A DNA stretch of 64,000 nt from Stutzerimonas kunmingensis (GTDB taxonomy: Bacteria > Pseudomonadota > Gammaproteobacteria > Pseudomonadales > Pseudomonadaceae), in the NCBI RefSeq assembly GCF_021432085.1, contig NZ_CP090366.1, positions 3,472,001 through 3,536,000 on the forward strand. Reading direction: 5' to 3'. Under the pieces are notes generated by a model. It saw only the letters and a program-made list of their open reading frames with translations, was not told where the DNA came from and searched no databases. How positions within the stretch are numbered: position 1 is the stretch's first letter; each line of letters starts with the position of its first letter. Shown here piece by piece: positions 26,787-34,336 of the stretch. The translations under genes and the position numbers were made by a program.

Positions 26787-27491
26787 ATGCATCAGGCCCC
26801 GATTCTCATCACCGGAGCCAGCCAGCGGATCGGGCTGCATTGTGCCGAGCGACTGCTGGAAGACGGCTTCCCGGTCATCCTTACCTACCGCCGCGAACGC
26901 GACAGCATCGACCGGCTTCGCGCCCTTGGCGCACAGGCGCTGCAGGCGGACTTCAGCGATGAAACCGGCATCACCACCTTTATCAGCGCTCTCAAGCAGC
27001 AGACCGACTGCCTGCGGGCCATCGTGCACAACGCCTCCGAATGGCGCCCGGATACCCCCGGGCAGGAAGTCGAGGCGTTCCGCCAGCTGTTCCAGGTGCA
27101 TATGCTCGCGCCCTACCTGATCAACCTGCACTGCGCCGAACTGCTGCGCCACGGCGGGCCGGCGGACATCGTGCACATCAGCGACGACGTGACCCGCAAG
27201 GGCAGCAAGAAGCACATCGCCTATGCTGCGAGCAAAGCGGGCCTGGACAACCTGACACTATCTTTCGCCGCCAGCCTGGCGCCGGCGATCAAGGTCAATG
27301 GCATCGCCCCGGCGCTGATCCAGTTCAACCCGGAGGACGACGCCGAATATCGCCGCAAGGCACTGGCCAAGTCCGCGCTGGGCATCGAACCCGGTGCCGA
27401 GGTGATCTACCAGAGCCTGTGCTACCTGTTCGACAACCCTTATGTCACCGGCACCACACTGACCGTGAACGGCGGCCGCCACCTGATCTGA
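26787..27491 (+). CDS. folM: Dihydromonapterin reductase FolM
   Basis: NADPH-dependent short-chain dehydrogenase that reduces dihydromonapterin to tetrahydromonapterin, a pterin cofactor (used, for example, by phenylalanine hydroxylase in pseudomonads); it has some dihydrofolate reductase activity. The 234-residue protein has the nucleotide-binding TGASQRIG, the VHNASEW segment and the catalytic YAASK motif. The FolM-like C-terminus is YVTGTTLTVNGGRHLI. It is followed 18 bases later by folX, the pathway partner, which makes the assignment much stronger than the SDR fold alone. Confidence 0.92.
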   Translation: MHQAPILITGASQRIGLHCAERLLEDGFPVILTYRRERDSIDRLRALGAQALQADFSDETGITTFISALKQQTDCLRAIVHNASEWRPDTPGQEVEAFRQLFQVHMLAPYLINLHCAELLRHGGPADIVHISDDVTRKGSKKHIAYAASKAGLDNLTLSFAASLAPAIKVNGIAPALIQFNPEDDAEYRRKALAKSALGIEPGAEVIYQSLCYLFDNPYVTGTTLTVNGGRHLI

Positions 27492-27509
27492 AGACTGCAA
27501 GGAGTCCCC

Positions 27510-27884
27510 ATGCCCCGACTGGAACCCGCGATGGCCCGCATCCGCGTCAAGGACCTGCGGCTGCGCACCTACATCGGCATCAAGGAAGAGGAAATCCTCA
27601 ATCGCCAGGACGTGCTGATCAACCTGACGATGCTCTACCCCGCTGCGGAAGCGGTGCGCGAGAACGACATCGAACAGGCGTTGAACTACCGCACCATCAC
27701 CAAGGCGATCATCCAGCACGTCGAAGACAACCGCTTCGCCCTGCTCGAGCGGCTGACCCAGGAAATTCTCGACCTGGTCATGCGCTACCCGCAGGTGCGC
27801 TACGCCGAAGTGGAAGTCGACAAACCCCACGCGCTGCGCTTCGCCGAGTCCGTATCGATCACCCTGGCTGCGCATCGGGATTGA
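27510..27884 (+). CDS. folX: Dihydroneopterin triphosphate 2'-epimerase FolX
   Basis: Epimerises dihydroneopterin triphosphate to the monapterin form, the branch leading to tetrahydromonapterin. The 124-residue tunnelling-fold protein has [18 protein letters not shown], then the central [14 protein letters not shown] and the C-terminal [19 protein letters not shown]. It is related to FolB aldolase, but adjacency to folM and the KPHALRFA ending favour FolX. The ATG at 27510 has AAGGAG 6 bases upstream; a second in-frame ATG lies seven codons in. Confidence 0.92.
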   Translation: MPRLEPAMARIRVKDLRLRTYIGIKEEEILNRQDVLINLTMLYPAAEAVRENDIEQALNYRTITKAIIQHVEDNRFALLERLTQEILDLVMRYPQVRYAEVEVDKPHALRFAESVSITLAAHRD

Positions 27885-27960
27885 CCCTGCGCAAGGCTGG
27901 CCGGCTCACTGACGCAAGGTTATGATCCGGCCGACCTCAGCCAACGCCGAGACCCAAGAG

Positions 27961-28250
<290 letters not shown>

Positions 28251-28254
<4 letters not shown>

Positions 28255-28589
28255 ACGACCTGAAGGACTTCCGCGCCAGCCTGCGCAATCGCAACCACGC
28301 ATTCAGCGAAACGCTTGCCTTCATCGAGGGCGCTTACGACTACCAGCCGAGCCGCTTCGTCAACGGTACACTGGAGAACGCTGCCGGCGAGAACGAAGGT
28401 TCCTGCAAGACGCTAGGCCTCGCATTGCTTGAAGACTTCACGACGGAAGAAGCGCTGCTTGCGTTCGGCGAGCACTATCAGGAGGTCCTGGCCAACCCGA
28501 ACGGCAGCGACCACCGCAACATCCGCGCGCTCATGGAAACCGGCCTGCCGGGCGTGCGTTTCGACACCCAACCGCTCAAGCGTAAGTAA
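28251..28589 (+). CDS. HopJ type III effector family protein
   Basis: A 112-residue protein of the HopJ family (core FIEGAYDYQPSRFVNGTLEN, then NEGSCKTLGLALLEDFTTEE and DHRNIRALMETGLPGV). HopJ was named in plant-pathogenic Pseudomonas syringae, but homologues are core genes in many free-living Gammaproteobacteria without type III secretion. No secretion system is seen here. The ATGA overlap with the DUF1244 gene points to a shared housekeeping role. I would treat the effector label as a family name only. Confidence 0.85.
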
Positions 28590-28825
28590 CGCGCATCCAT
28601 TCGACGGATCGAGCCGGCTATGCCGGCTCAATGGGAATAAAAAGGGTCATCCCAAGCACTTGGGGAAGGCTGAAGGAGCGGATGACCCGAAAACCGTTGA
28701 GCGCCACCTTAGCTATCCGCCGAGGCCGCGGATAATTCAGGTTCTGCATACAACCCATAGTCATCGACTATCCCGCTGCGCTACACCCCTCTCGACGAAA
28801 CACTGCCCTTTTTCAGGAGACGCCA
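28590..28825 (+). other. Structured intergenic region before cysZ (possible leader or small RNA)
   Basis: 236 bases without a gene. It contains a hairpin GAGCCGGC-TAT-GCCGGCTC (28611-28629), then a pair of arms GGGTCATCC (28644-28652) and GGATGACCC (28680-28688) that enclose a smaller hairpin CCAAG-CA-CTTGG (28652-28663), and a further hairpin ATCCGC-N7-GCGGAT near 28715. Several GGA motifs lie between the arms. No T-run follows, so it may be a leader of cysZ rather than a terminated sRNA. Confidence 0.45.
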
Positions 28826-29581
28826 ATGCCCGTATCCGCCCTCTCCGGCCCGCAATACCTGCGAGAAGGCCTGCGCCTGGTGCTCAGCCCGGGGCTGCGT
28901 CTGTTCGTGATCCTGCCGCTGACGGTGAACGTGCTGCTGTTCTTCGGCCTGATCTGGTTCGCGGTCGGCCAGTTCAGCAGCTGGGTCGACACCTTCATGC
29001 CCAACCTGCCGACCTGGCTCGCCTTTCTCGAATACATCCTCTGGCCGCTGTTCGTCGTGCTGGTGGTACTGATGGTGTTCTTCAGCTTCACCATGCTGGC
29101 CAACATCATCGCCGCACCGTTCAACGGCTTTCTGGCGGAAAAGGTCGAGGTGGTGGTGCGCGGCGAAGACGCAGCGCCGCCTTTCAGCTGGGCCGAGCTG
29201 CTGGCCATGCTGCCCCGCACGATTGGCCGCGAGCTGCGCAAGCTGGGCTATTTCGCACCGCGCGCGCTGGCGTTGCTGGTGCTTTCATTCATCCCCGTAC
29301 TGAACCTTGTTGCCGCGCCTTTATGGCTGCTGTTCGGCGTGTGGATGATGGCAGTGCAATACATCGACTACCCGGCGGACAACAACAAGCTGAGCTGGGC
29401 GGACATGATGGGCTGGTTGCGCCAGCGACGCTGGCAGAGCCTGAGCTTTGGTGCGGTGACTTATGCGGCGTTGCTGGTGCCGGTCCTGAACCTGCTGATC
29501 ATGCCGGCGGCCGTGGCGGGAGCGACGCTGTTCTGGGTAAGGGAAGGCGGGCCAAATCGGCAGCTGGACCGACCAACGTAG
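28826..29581 (+). CDS. cysZ: Sulfate transporter CysZ
   Basis: Inner-membrane high-affinity sulfate uptake protein feeding cysteine synthesis. The 251-residue protein has four clear hydrophobic regions (around [78 protein letters not shown]) and the CysZ signatures [16 protein letters not shown] and YIDYPADNN. The ATG has AGGAG 8 bases upstream. No other sulfur gene is adjacent. Confidence 0.92.
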   Translation: MPVSALSGPQYLREGLRLVLSPGLRLFVILPLTVNVLLFFGLIWFAVGQFSSWVDTFMPNLPTWLAFLEYILWPLFVVLVVLMVFFSFTMLANIIAAPFNGFLAEKVEVVVRGEDAAPPFSWAELLAMLPRTIGRELRKLGYFAPRALALLVLSFIPVLNLVAAPLWLLFGVWMMAVQYIDYPADNNKLSWADMMGWLRQRRWQSLSFGAVTYAALLVPVLNLLIMPAAVAGATLFWVREGGPNRQLDRPT

Positions 29582-29606
29582 ACGTCAGGTGTCGCACTCG
29601 GCGGTC

Positions 29607-29656
29607 AGGGTTCTAGCGCCGCAAGGTGTGAGAGTTCGAGTCTCTCCGTCCGCACC
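29607..29656 (+). pseudogene. 3' fragment of a tRNA-Leu gene
   Basis: This 50-base stretch is the 3' half of a type II tRNA. It has the 3' anticodon-stem strand (TTCTAG), a variable arm CGCC-GCAA-GGTG, a T-arm GAGAG-TTCGAGT-CTCTC, the acceptor strand CGTCCGC, discriminator A and CC. The A discriminator and long variable arm indicate leucine rather than serine. The matching 5' half (acceptor, D-arm, anticodon) is absent upstream, and the final A of CCA is a T. It cannot encode a functional tRNA. Such fragments are usual attachment-site remnants of tRNA-targeting integrative elements. Confidence 0.85.
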
Positions 29657-29723
29657 TACGTCACATGCTGACAGCTCAGCGCGAAGGCCTGGCGAGATCG
29701 GATGCTGCCGGGTCAGGGGAAAT

Positions 29724-29749
29724 CGGCAGCCAGATCACCCTGGCTGCCG
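29724..29749 (-). terminator. Probable terminator of the TetR/oxidoreductase operon
   Basis: A 10-bp stem (CGGCAGCCAG with CTGGCTGCCG) eight bases past the oxidoreductase stop on the minus strand, followed by ATTTCCCC, a weak T-tract. Confidence 0.6.
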
Positions 29750-29756
29750 CCCTCAC

Positions 29757-30866
29757 TCACGCCAGCGTCTTCAACGCCTCACGACTGAACGGCAGAATCT
29801 CTTCCATCCGCCCTTCACGCACCTTAACCGCCCAGTCCGGATCGCAGATCAGCGCACGCCCCACCGCCACCAGATCGAACTCCTGCTTGTTCAGACGCTC
29901 CAGCAATCCCTCGATGTTGGCCGGCTGCGCCACCTTGTCGGTCTTGACCATGAACTGCAGGAATTCGCCATCCAAGCCGACACTGCCAACGGTGATGGTC
30001 GGCTTGCCGGTCAGTTGGCGGGTCCAACCGGCCAGGTTGAGATCGGAGCCTTCGAACTCCGGTTCCCAGAAACGGCGCGTCGAGCAATGGAAGATGTCCA
30101 CGCCGGCCGCCGACAAAGGTGCCAGGAACTCGCCGAGCTCTTCGGGCGACTGCACCAGGCGCGCCGTGTAGTCCTGCTGCTTCCACTGCGAGAAGCGGAA
30201 GATGATCGGGAAACCAGGGCCGACCGCTGCACGTACGGCCTGCACCAGCTCGATAGCGAAGCGCGAGCGATTGGCCAGGCTGCCGCCGTACTCATCGGTG
30301 CGCTGATTGCTGCCTTCCCAGAAGAACTGGTCAATGAGGTAGCCGTGGGCACCGTGGATTTCCACGCCGTCCATGCCGATCGCCTGAGCATCGCGGGCAG
30401 CCTGAGCGAATGCTTCGATCACATCCTGGATGTCCTGCTTGGTCATGCCATGAACGACGACCTGGCCGTCCTTCTGCTTCTCCATCGGGCCGTAACCGAC
30501 GACCTCCGGCTCCGGCTCGGTGCCCTTGCGGCGCACGTTACCGACGTGCCAGAGCTGCGGGACGATCTTGCCGCCAGCGGCGTGCACCGCATCGACCACA
30601 GCCTTCCAGCCAGCCAGCGCATCTTCACCGTAGAAACGCGGCACATGGGGATAACCGTTCGCCGCGGCGTGGCCGACCGTGGTGCCCTCGGTGATGATCA
30701 GCCCGACCCCGGAGGCGGCACGACGGCGGTAGTACTCGACCACATCGGCAGTGGGTACGCCGTTAGGCGAGAACGAACGGGTCATCGGCGCCATGACCAC
30801 ACGGGTCGGCAAACGGAGAGCACCCAACTCAAAGGGCTGAAACAAGGCTTGTACGCTGGCGGTCAT
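29757..30866 (-). CDS. Old yellow enzyme family NADH:flavin oxidoreductase
   Basis: A 369-residue FMN-dependent ene-reductase acting on electrophilic alkenes or nitro compounds. It starts with RVVMAPMTRSFSPNGVPT, carries the substrate-binding IHGAHGYLIDQFF (the histidine pair that holds the substrate carbonyl) and NQRTDEYGGS, and ends with the FMN phosphate loop VAVGRALICDPDW. The ATG at 30866 has AGGAG 7 bases upstream and overlaps the stop of the TetR gene (ATGA). This regulator-enzyme pairing resembles nemR-nemA, in which the repressor responds to electrophiles. Confidence 0.92.
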   Translation of the reverse strand: MTASVQALFQPFELGALRLPTRVVMAPMTRSFSPNGVPTADVVEYYRRRAASGVGLIITEGTTVGHAAANGYPHVPRFYGEDALAGWKAVVDAVHAAGGKIVPQLWHVGNVRRKGTEPEPEVVGYGPMEKQKDGQVVVHGMTKQDIQDVIEAFAQAARDAQAIGMDGVEIHGAHGYLIDQFFWEGSNQRTDEYGGSLANRSRFAIELVQAVRAAVGPGFPIIFRFSQWKQQDYTARLVQSPEELGEFLAPLSAAGVDIFHCSTRRFWEPEFEGSDLNLAGWTRQLTGKPTITVGSVGLDGEFLQFMVKTDKVAQPANIEGLLERLNKQEFDLVAVGRALICDPDWAVKVREGRMEEILPFSREALKTLA

Positions 30867-31522
30867 CGATCGACTCCTGTGGCATTGGTCAAGGCAGCCG
30901 GGCGCTCATGCCCCGGCGAAGTTATTGCAGCCGGCGCCAACAGGCGTTCGAGCTGCTGGAAAAACACCTGCAAAGGCGCAACGCTGCCGCTCACTTTCAT
31001 GCGCAGCAGCGCACCTTCCCAGGCGTTGCTTATGAATTCCGCCTGCACTGCACAATCGCAATCGGCCGCGATCTCTCCACCGACACGCGCCTGTTCGAGG
31101 CAGGCCGTAAGCAACTCGACCGATTGCGTCAGTATCGCGCTGAGCCGTTTGGCGATGGCCGGGCACAGCTCGGCCATCTCGAAGCTGAGGCTGCCGATGA
31201 AGCAGTGATATTCGGGCTTTTCCTGACGGGCGAAGTGCGCAACGAGATCGGCGTAGTAGTCGAGGATGCGCTGCCGGGGCGAGACTGCTGAGTTGCTCAG
31301 CGCCGCCTGATAGCGCTCCAGCCGGGGCGCATAGATATAGTCCAGCGCCTGCAGGGCGAAGTCTTCCTTGCTGGCGAAGTAGTGATAGAACGAGCCCTTG
31401 GGAATACCGGCCGCCTGGACGATTTCCTGGACACCGGTGCCGTGATAGCCGCGGCGGGTCATCACCCGGGCACCCTTGGACAGGATCAGGTCGCGCTTGT
31501 CGTTGCGTGCTGGATTGGTCAT
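30863..31522 (-). CDS. TetR family transcriptional repressor (NemR-like)
   Basis: A 219-residue regulator with an N-terminal helix-turn-helix (about 10-60; GTGVQEIVQAAGIPKGSFYH) and a C-terminal ligand domain of about 150 residues containing several cysteines (CFIGSLSFEMAELC, CLEQARVGGEIAADCDC) that could sense electrophiles, as NemR does. It overlaps the downstream oxidoreductase start, so it almost certainly controls that operon including itself. The ATG at 31522 is preferred. A palindrome just upstream may be its operator. Confidence 0.88.
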   Translation of the reverse strand: MTNPARNDKRDLILSKGARVMTRRGYHGTGVQEIVQAAGIPKGSFYHYFASKEDFALQALDYIYAPRLERYQAALSNSAVSPRQRILDYYADLVAHFARQEKPEYHCFIGSLSFEMAELCPAIAKRLSAILTQSVELLTACLEQARVGGEIAADCDCAVQAEFISNAWEGALLRMKVSGSVAPLQVFFQQLERLLAPAAITSPGHERPAALTNATGVDR

Positions 31523-31535
31523 GCAGCGAGAATAT

Positions 31536-31543
31536 GACCGGTC
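31536..31543. promoter_or_regulatory. Candidate operator of the TetR repressor
   Basis: A perfect 8-bp palindrome GACCGGTC lies 13 bases upstream of the TetR start codon. TetR repressors usually bind palindromes of about 14-20 bp near their own promoter; here only the core is symmetrical. Confidence 0.35.
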
Positions 31544-31663
31544 GTCTCGCCGGCACAGCATCATCCATGACACTTATTCAGCGGCAACCACGGCAAGCAT
31601 GGCCGGTATATCCAGTCCTCAAGAAAGAGAACGCGACCGCGCGTACGGTCGCAGAACTGCAGA

Positions 31664-32146
31664 TCAGGCCAGGGCTGTTTCGATCGCCTGGATCAGGGCG
31701 GGGTCGTCGGGCGTGGTGCGCGGTGAGAAACGGGCCAGCACACGGCCGTCCTTGCCCACCAGGAACTTCTCGAAGTTCCAGGTGATGTCTCCCGGAAAAT
31801 CGGCACCTTCGCCAGCCAGCAAACGATACAGCGGATGGCGCTGCGGACCGTTCACCTCGAGCTTGCCGCTCAGAGGAAAGCTCACACCATAGTTGAGTGT
31901 GCAGAACGAGCGGATTTCCTCATCGCTGCCCGGCTCCTGCGCAGCGAACTGATTGCATGGCACGCCCAGCACGCTGAAGCCGCGGGCAGCGTATTGCTGC
32001 TGCAGCCGCTCCAGGCCGGCGTACTGCGGGGTCAGCCCGCACTGCGAAGCGACGTTGACCACCAGCGTGATCCGATCGCCGAACTGCGCCAACGGCAGCT
32101 CCTCGCTGCCCAGGCCTGGCAACACCAATTGGTGGAATGCGCTCAT
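31664..32146 (-). CDS. Glutathione peroxidase (BtuE/Gpx-like thiol peroxidase)
   Basis: A 160-residue peroxidase reducing hydroperoxides with thioredoxin or glutathione. The peroxidatic cysteine is in NVASQCGLTPQY (Cys rather than selenocysteine), followed by LGVPCNQFAAQEPGSDEEI and the Trp-containing ITWNFEKFLVG. These are the Cys-Gln-Trp elements of the family. The ATG at 32146 has AGGAG 7 bases upstream. It lies downstream of slyD but behind a terminator, so it is probably transcribed separately. Confidence 0.92.
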   Translation of the reverse strand: MSAFHQLVLPGLGSEELPLAQFGDRITLVVNVASQCGLTPQYAGLERLQQQYAARGFSVLGVPCNQFAAQEPGSDEEIRSFCTLNYGVSFPLSGKLEVNGPQRHPLYRLLAGEGADFPGDITWNFEKFLVGKDGRVLARFSPRTTPDDPALIQAIETALA

Positions 32147-32162
32147 CTCATCTCTCCTAACG

Positions 32163-32190
32163 AAAAAACGCCCCGGCAACGACCGGAGCG
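32163..32190 (-). terminator. Intrinsic terminator of slyD
   Basis: On the minus strand, an 8-bp stem CGCTCCGG-N6-CCGGGGCG (one G-U pair) is followed by TTTTTT. Confidence 0.88.
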
Positions 32191-32260
32191 CTCTTCTTTT
32201 CGATCCGCACGACAGCGGTTCCTGCCGCCGTGCCTGCGGGCGCCTATGCGGCGACCCGGA

Positions 32261-32746
32261 TCAGTGGTGGTGGCCACCTTCGCCGTGGACGTGGCCGTGG
32301 GCAACTTCTTCTTCGCTGGCGTCACGCACGCTGACGACCTTGACGTCGAAGTTCAGGCGCTGGCCGGCCAGCGGGTGGTTGCCGTCGACGATCACGTCGT
32401 CGCCTTCCACGTCACGAATGGTGACGATCTGCATGCCGCCGTCCGGACCGGAAGCGTGGAACTGCATGCCCACTTCCAGCTCGTCGACGCCTTCGAACAT
32501 GGCGCGATTGAGGGTAGCGACCAGCTCCGCGCTGTACTCGCCGTAAGCGTCCTGCGGCTCGATGGCGACCTGGATCTGGTCACCGCCCTGCTTGCCCTCG
32601 AGGGCCTTCTCCAGGCCCGGAATGATGTTGCCTGCGCCGTGCAGGTAGACCAGCGGCGCGCCGCCGGCGGAGCTGTCGATCACCTCACCGGCGTCGTTGG
32701 TGAGGGTGTAGTCGATAGAGACAGCCTTGTTAGCGGCAATCAGCAT
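32261..32746 (-). CDS. slyD: FKBP-type peptidyl-prolyl isomerase SlyD
   Basis: Cytosolic prolyl isomerase, chaperone and metal-binding protein that helps nickel insertion into hydrogenases and other metalloproteins. The 161-residue protein has the FKBP core (VSIDYTLTNDAGEVIDSS, then GAGNIIPGLEKALEGK), the insert-in-flap chaperone domain (about 70-130) and a short His-rich tail (HGHVHGEGGHHH) for metal binding. The tail is shorter than in E. coli. The ATG at 32746 follows AAGG. It diverges from ackA. Confidence 0.93.
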   Translation of the reverse strand: MLIAANKAVSIDYTLTNDAGEVIDSSAGGAPLVYLHGAGNIIPGLEKALEGKQGGDQIQVAIEPQDAYGEYSAELVATLNRAMFEGVDELEVGMQFHASGPDGGMQIVTIRDVEGDDVIVDGNHPLAGQRLNFDVKVVSVRDASEEEVAHGHVHGEGGHHH

Positions 32747-32984
32747 GGGGCAGGACCTTTGCTTTAGAGAATGGATGTCGAAGTTTAACCATCCACCGCG
32801 CCGATTGCGAACCGACCTTGGATGAACGGGCCAATGCCGTTCGTCGCCCTCGCCCCGCATGTAGTGCCATTGAACATGGGACTACAACCTTTGGATGGCA
32901 TCGCTTTCATGGACGATGTGCAAGAATCGGCGGAAAGTATCTTTGGCACCCATATCAATAACATTAGAGAACCAAGGAGCACCG

Positions 32985-34172
32985 ATGTCGGCTCGTAACA
33001 TCCTGGTGATTAACTGTGGCAGCTCGTCGATCAAGTTCGCCCTGGTCAACGAAGCGCAAGCGACCTTCCCGCTACAAGGCCTTGCCGAATGCATCGGCAG
33101 CCCGGAAGCCGTCATCCACTTCGAGAGCGCAGCCGGCAAGGAAAGCGTCAAGGTGCCGAATGCCGATCATCAGGCTGCTCTGGCCCAGATCCTGCCGCGC
33201 GTGGAGGACGCCGCTGGCGGCCATCTGGATGGCATCGGCCACCGCGTAGTGCACGGCGGCGAAAAGTTCTTCGCCTCCTCGCTGCTCACCGATGAAACCC
33301 TGGCCGGCATCGAAGCCAACATTCAGCTGGCGCCGCTGCACAACCCGGCCAACTTGAGCGGCATCCGCGCCGCCATCAATCTGTTCCCCGAGCTGCCGCA
33401 GGTTGGCGTGTTCGACACCGCTTTCCACCAGACCATGCCCGAGCATGCTTACCGCTATGCCGTGCCGGATGTGCTGTACAAGGATCATGGTGTACGCCGC
33501 TACGGCTTCCATGGCACCAGCCACCGCTACGTCAGCAAGCGCGCCGCCGAACTGGCCGGCGTACCGGTCGAGAACAGCAGCTGGCTGGTCGCTCACCTGG
33601 GCAACGGCTGCTCCACCTGCGCGGTAGTCAACGGTGAAAGCCGCGACACCAGCATGGGCCTGACGCCGCTCGAAGGCCTGGTGATGGGCACCCGCAGCGG
33701 TGACGTCGATCCGAGCCTGCACAACTTCCTGAGCAAGACGCTGGGCTGGGACCTGGCCAAGATCGACAACATGCTCAACAAGGAAAGCGGCCTGAAGGGC
33801 CTCTCCGGCCTGTCCAACGACATGCGCACCCTGGCCGATGCCCGCAACGCCGGTCATCCAGGCGCGGTGCTGGCCTTCGAGGTATTCTGCTACCGCCTGG
33901 CCAAGTCGCTGGCCGCCATGTCCTGCGCCCTGCCGCAGCTGGACGGCCTGGTATTCACCGGTGGTATCGGCGAGAACTCCTCGGCAGTGCGCGAGCGGAC
34001 ACTGGAACACCTCAAGCTGTTCGGCTTCAAGCTCGACGCCGAAGCCAACGCCCGCTGCACCCGCGGCGTTGCCGGCGAAATCCAGGCTGAAGGCAGCCCG
34101 CGCGTCATGGTCGTCCCGACCAACGAGGAGCGCCAGATTGCCCTCGATACGCTGGCCCTGCTGGACGCCTGA
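32985..34172 (+). CDS. ackA: Acetate kinase
   Basis: Interconverts acetyl phosphate and ADP with acetate and ATP; with Pta it makes the acetate fermentation/overflow pathway. The 395-residue protein has the N-terminal [11 protein letters not shown], the HGTSHRYVS motif, the nucleotide loop [10 protein letters not shown] and the C-terminal [14 protein letters not shown]. The ATG at 32985 has AAGGAG 7 bases upstream. The 238-base region shared with divergent slyD must hold its promoter; I searched it for an Anr box (TTGAT-N4-ATCAA) and found none. Confidence 0.96.
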   Translation: MSARNILVINCGSSSIKFALVNEAQATFPLQGLAECIGSPEAVIHFESAAGKESVKVPNADHQAALAQILPRVEDAAGGHLDGIGHRVVHGGEKFFASSLLTDETLAGIEANIQLAPLHNPANLSGIRAAINLFPELPQVGVFDTAFHQTMPEHAYRYAVPDVLYKDHGVRRYGFHGTSHRYVSKRAAELAGVPVENSSWLVAHLGNGCSTCAVVNGESRDTSMGLTPLEGLVMGTRSGDVDPSLHNFLSKTLGWDLAKIDNMLNKESGLKGLSGLSNDMRTLADARNAGHPGAVLAFEVFCYRLAKSLAAMSCALPQLDGLVFTGGIGENSSAVRERTLEHLKLFGFKLDAEANARCTRGVAGEIQAEGSPRVMVVPTNEERQIALDTLALLDA

Positions 34173-34198
34173 GCGCAGTAGGCATGTAGCGATTCCGA

Positions 34199-34228
34199 GA
34201 CCCGACAGCCCCTGGCGGTCGGGTCTTT
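34199..34228 (+). terminator. Weak terminator-like hairpin between ackA and pta
   Basis: An 8-bp stem GACCCGAC/GTCGGGTC with an 11-base loop followed by only TTT. It may attenuate rather than stop transcription into pta. Confidence 0.55.
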
Positions 34229-34336
34229 GCACATCAGCGCCGCGGCAATCCGGCAGTTTCCGTCCCGTGGCAACTGCCCTAGCCTTGCCGGCGCCCAGCA
34301 CCGTTACCCCGAGCACCCTGCCCTCAAGGAGATGCC

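Noticed and set aside
32747..32984. Possible Anr/FNR or IHF sites in the slyD-ackA region
   Set aside because: No TTGAT-N4-ATCAA is present, and the ATCAATAACATT stretch is off by one base spacing from the IHF consensus.
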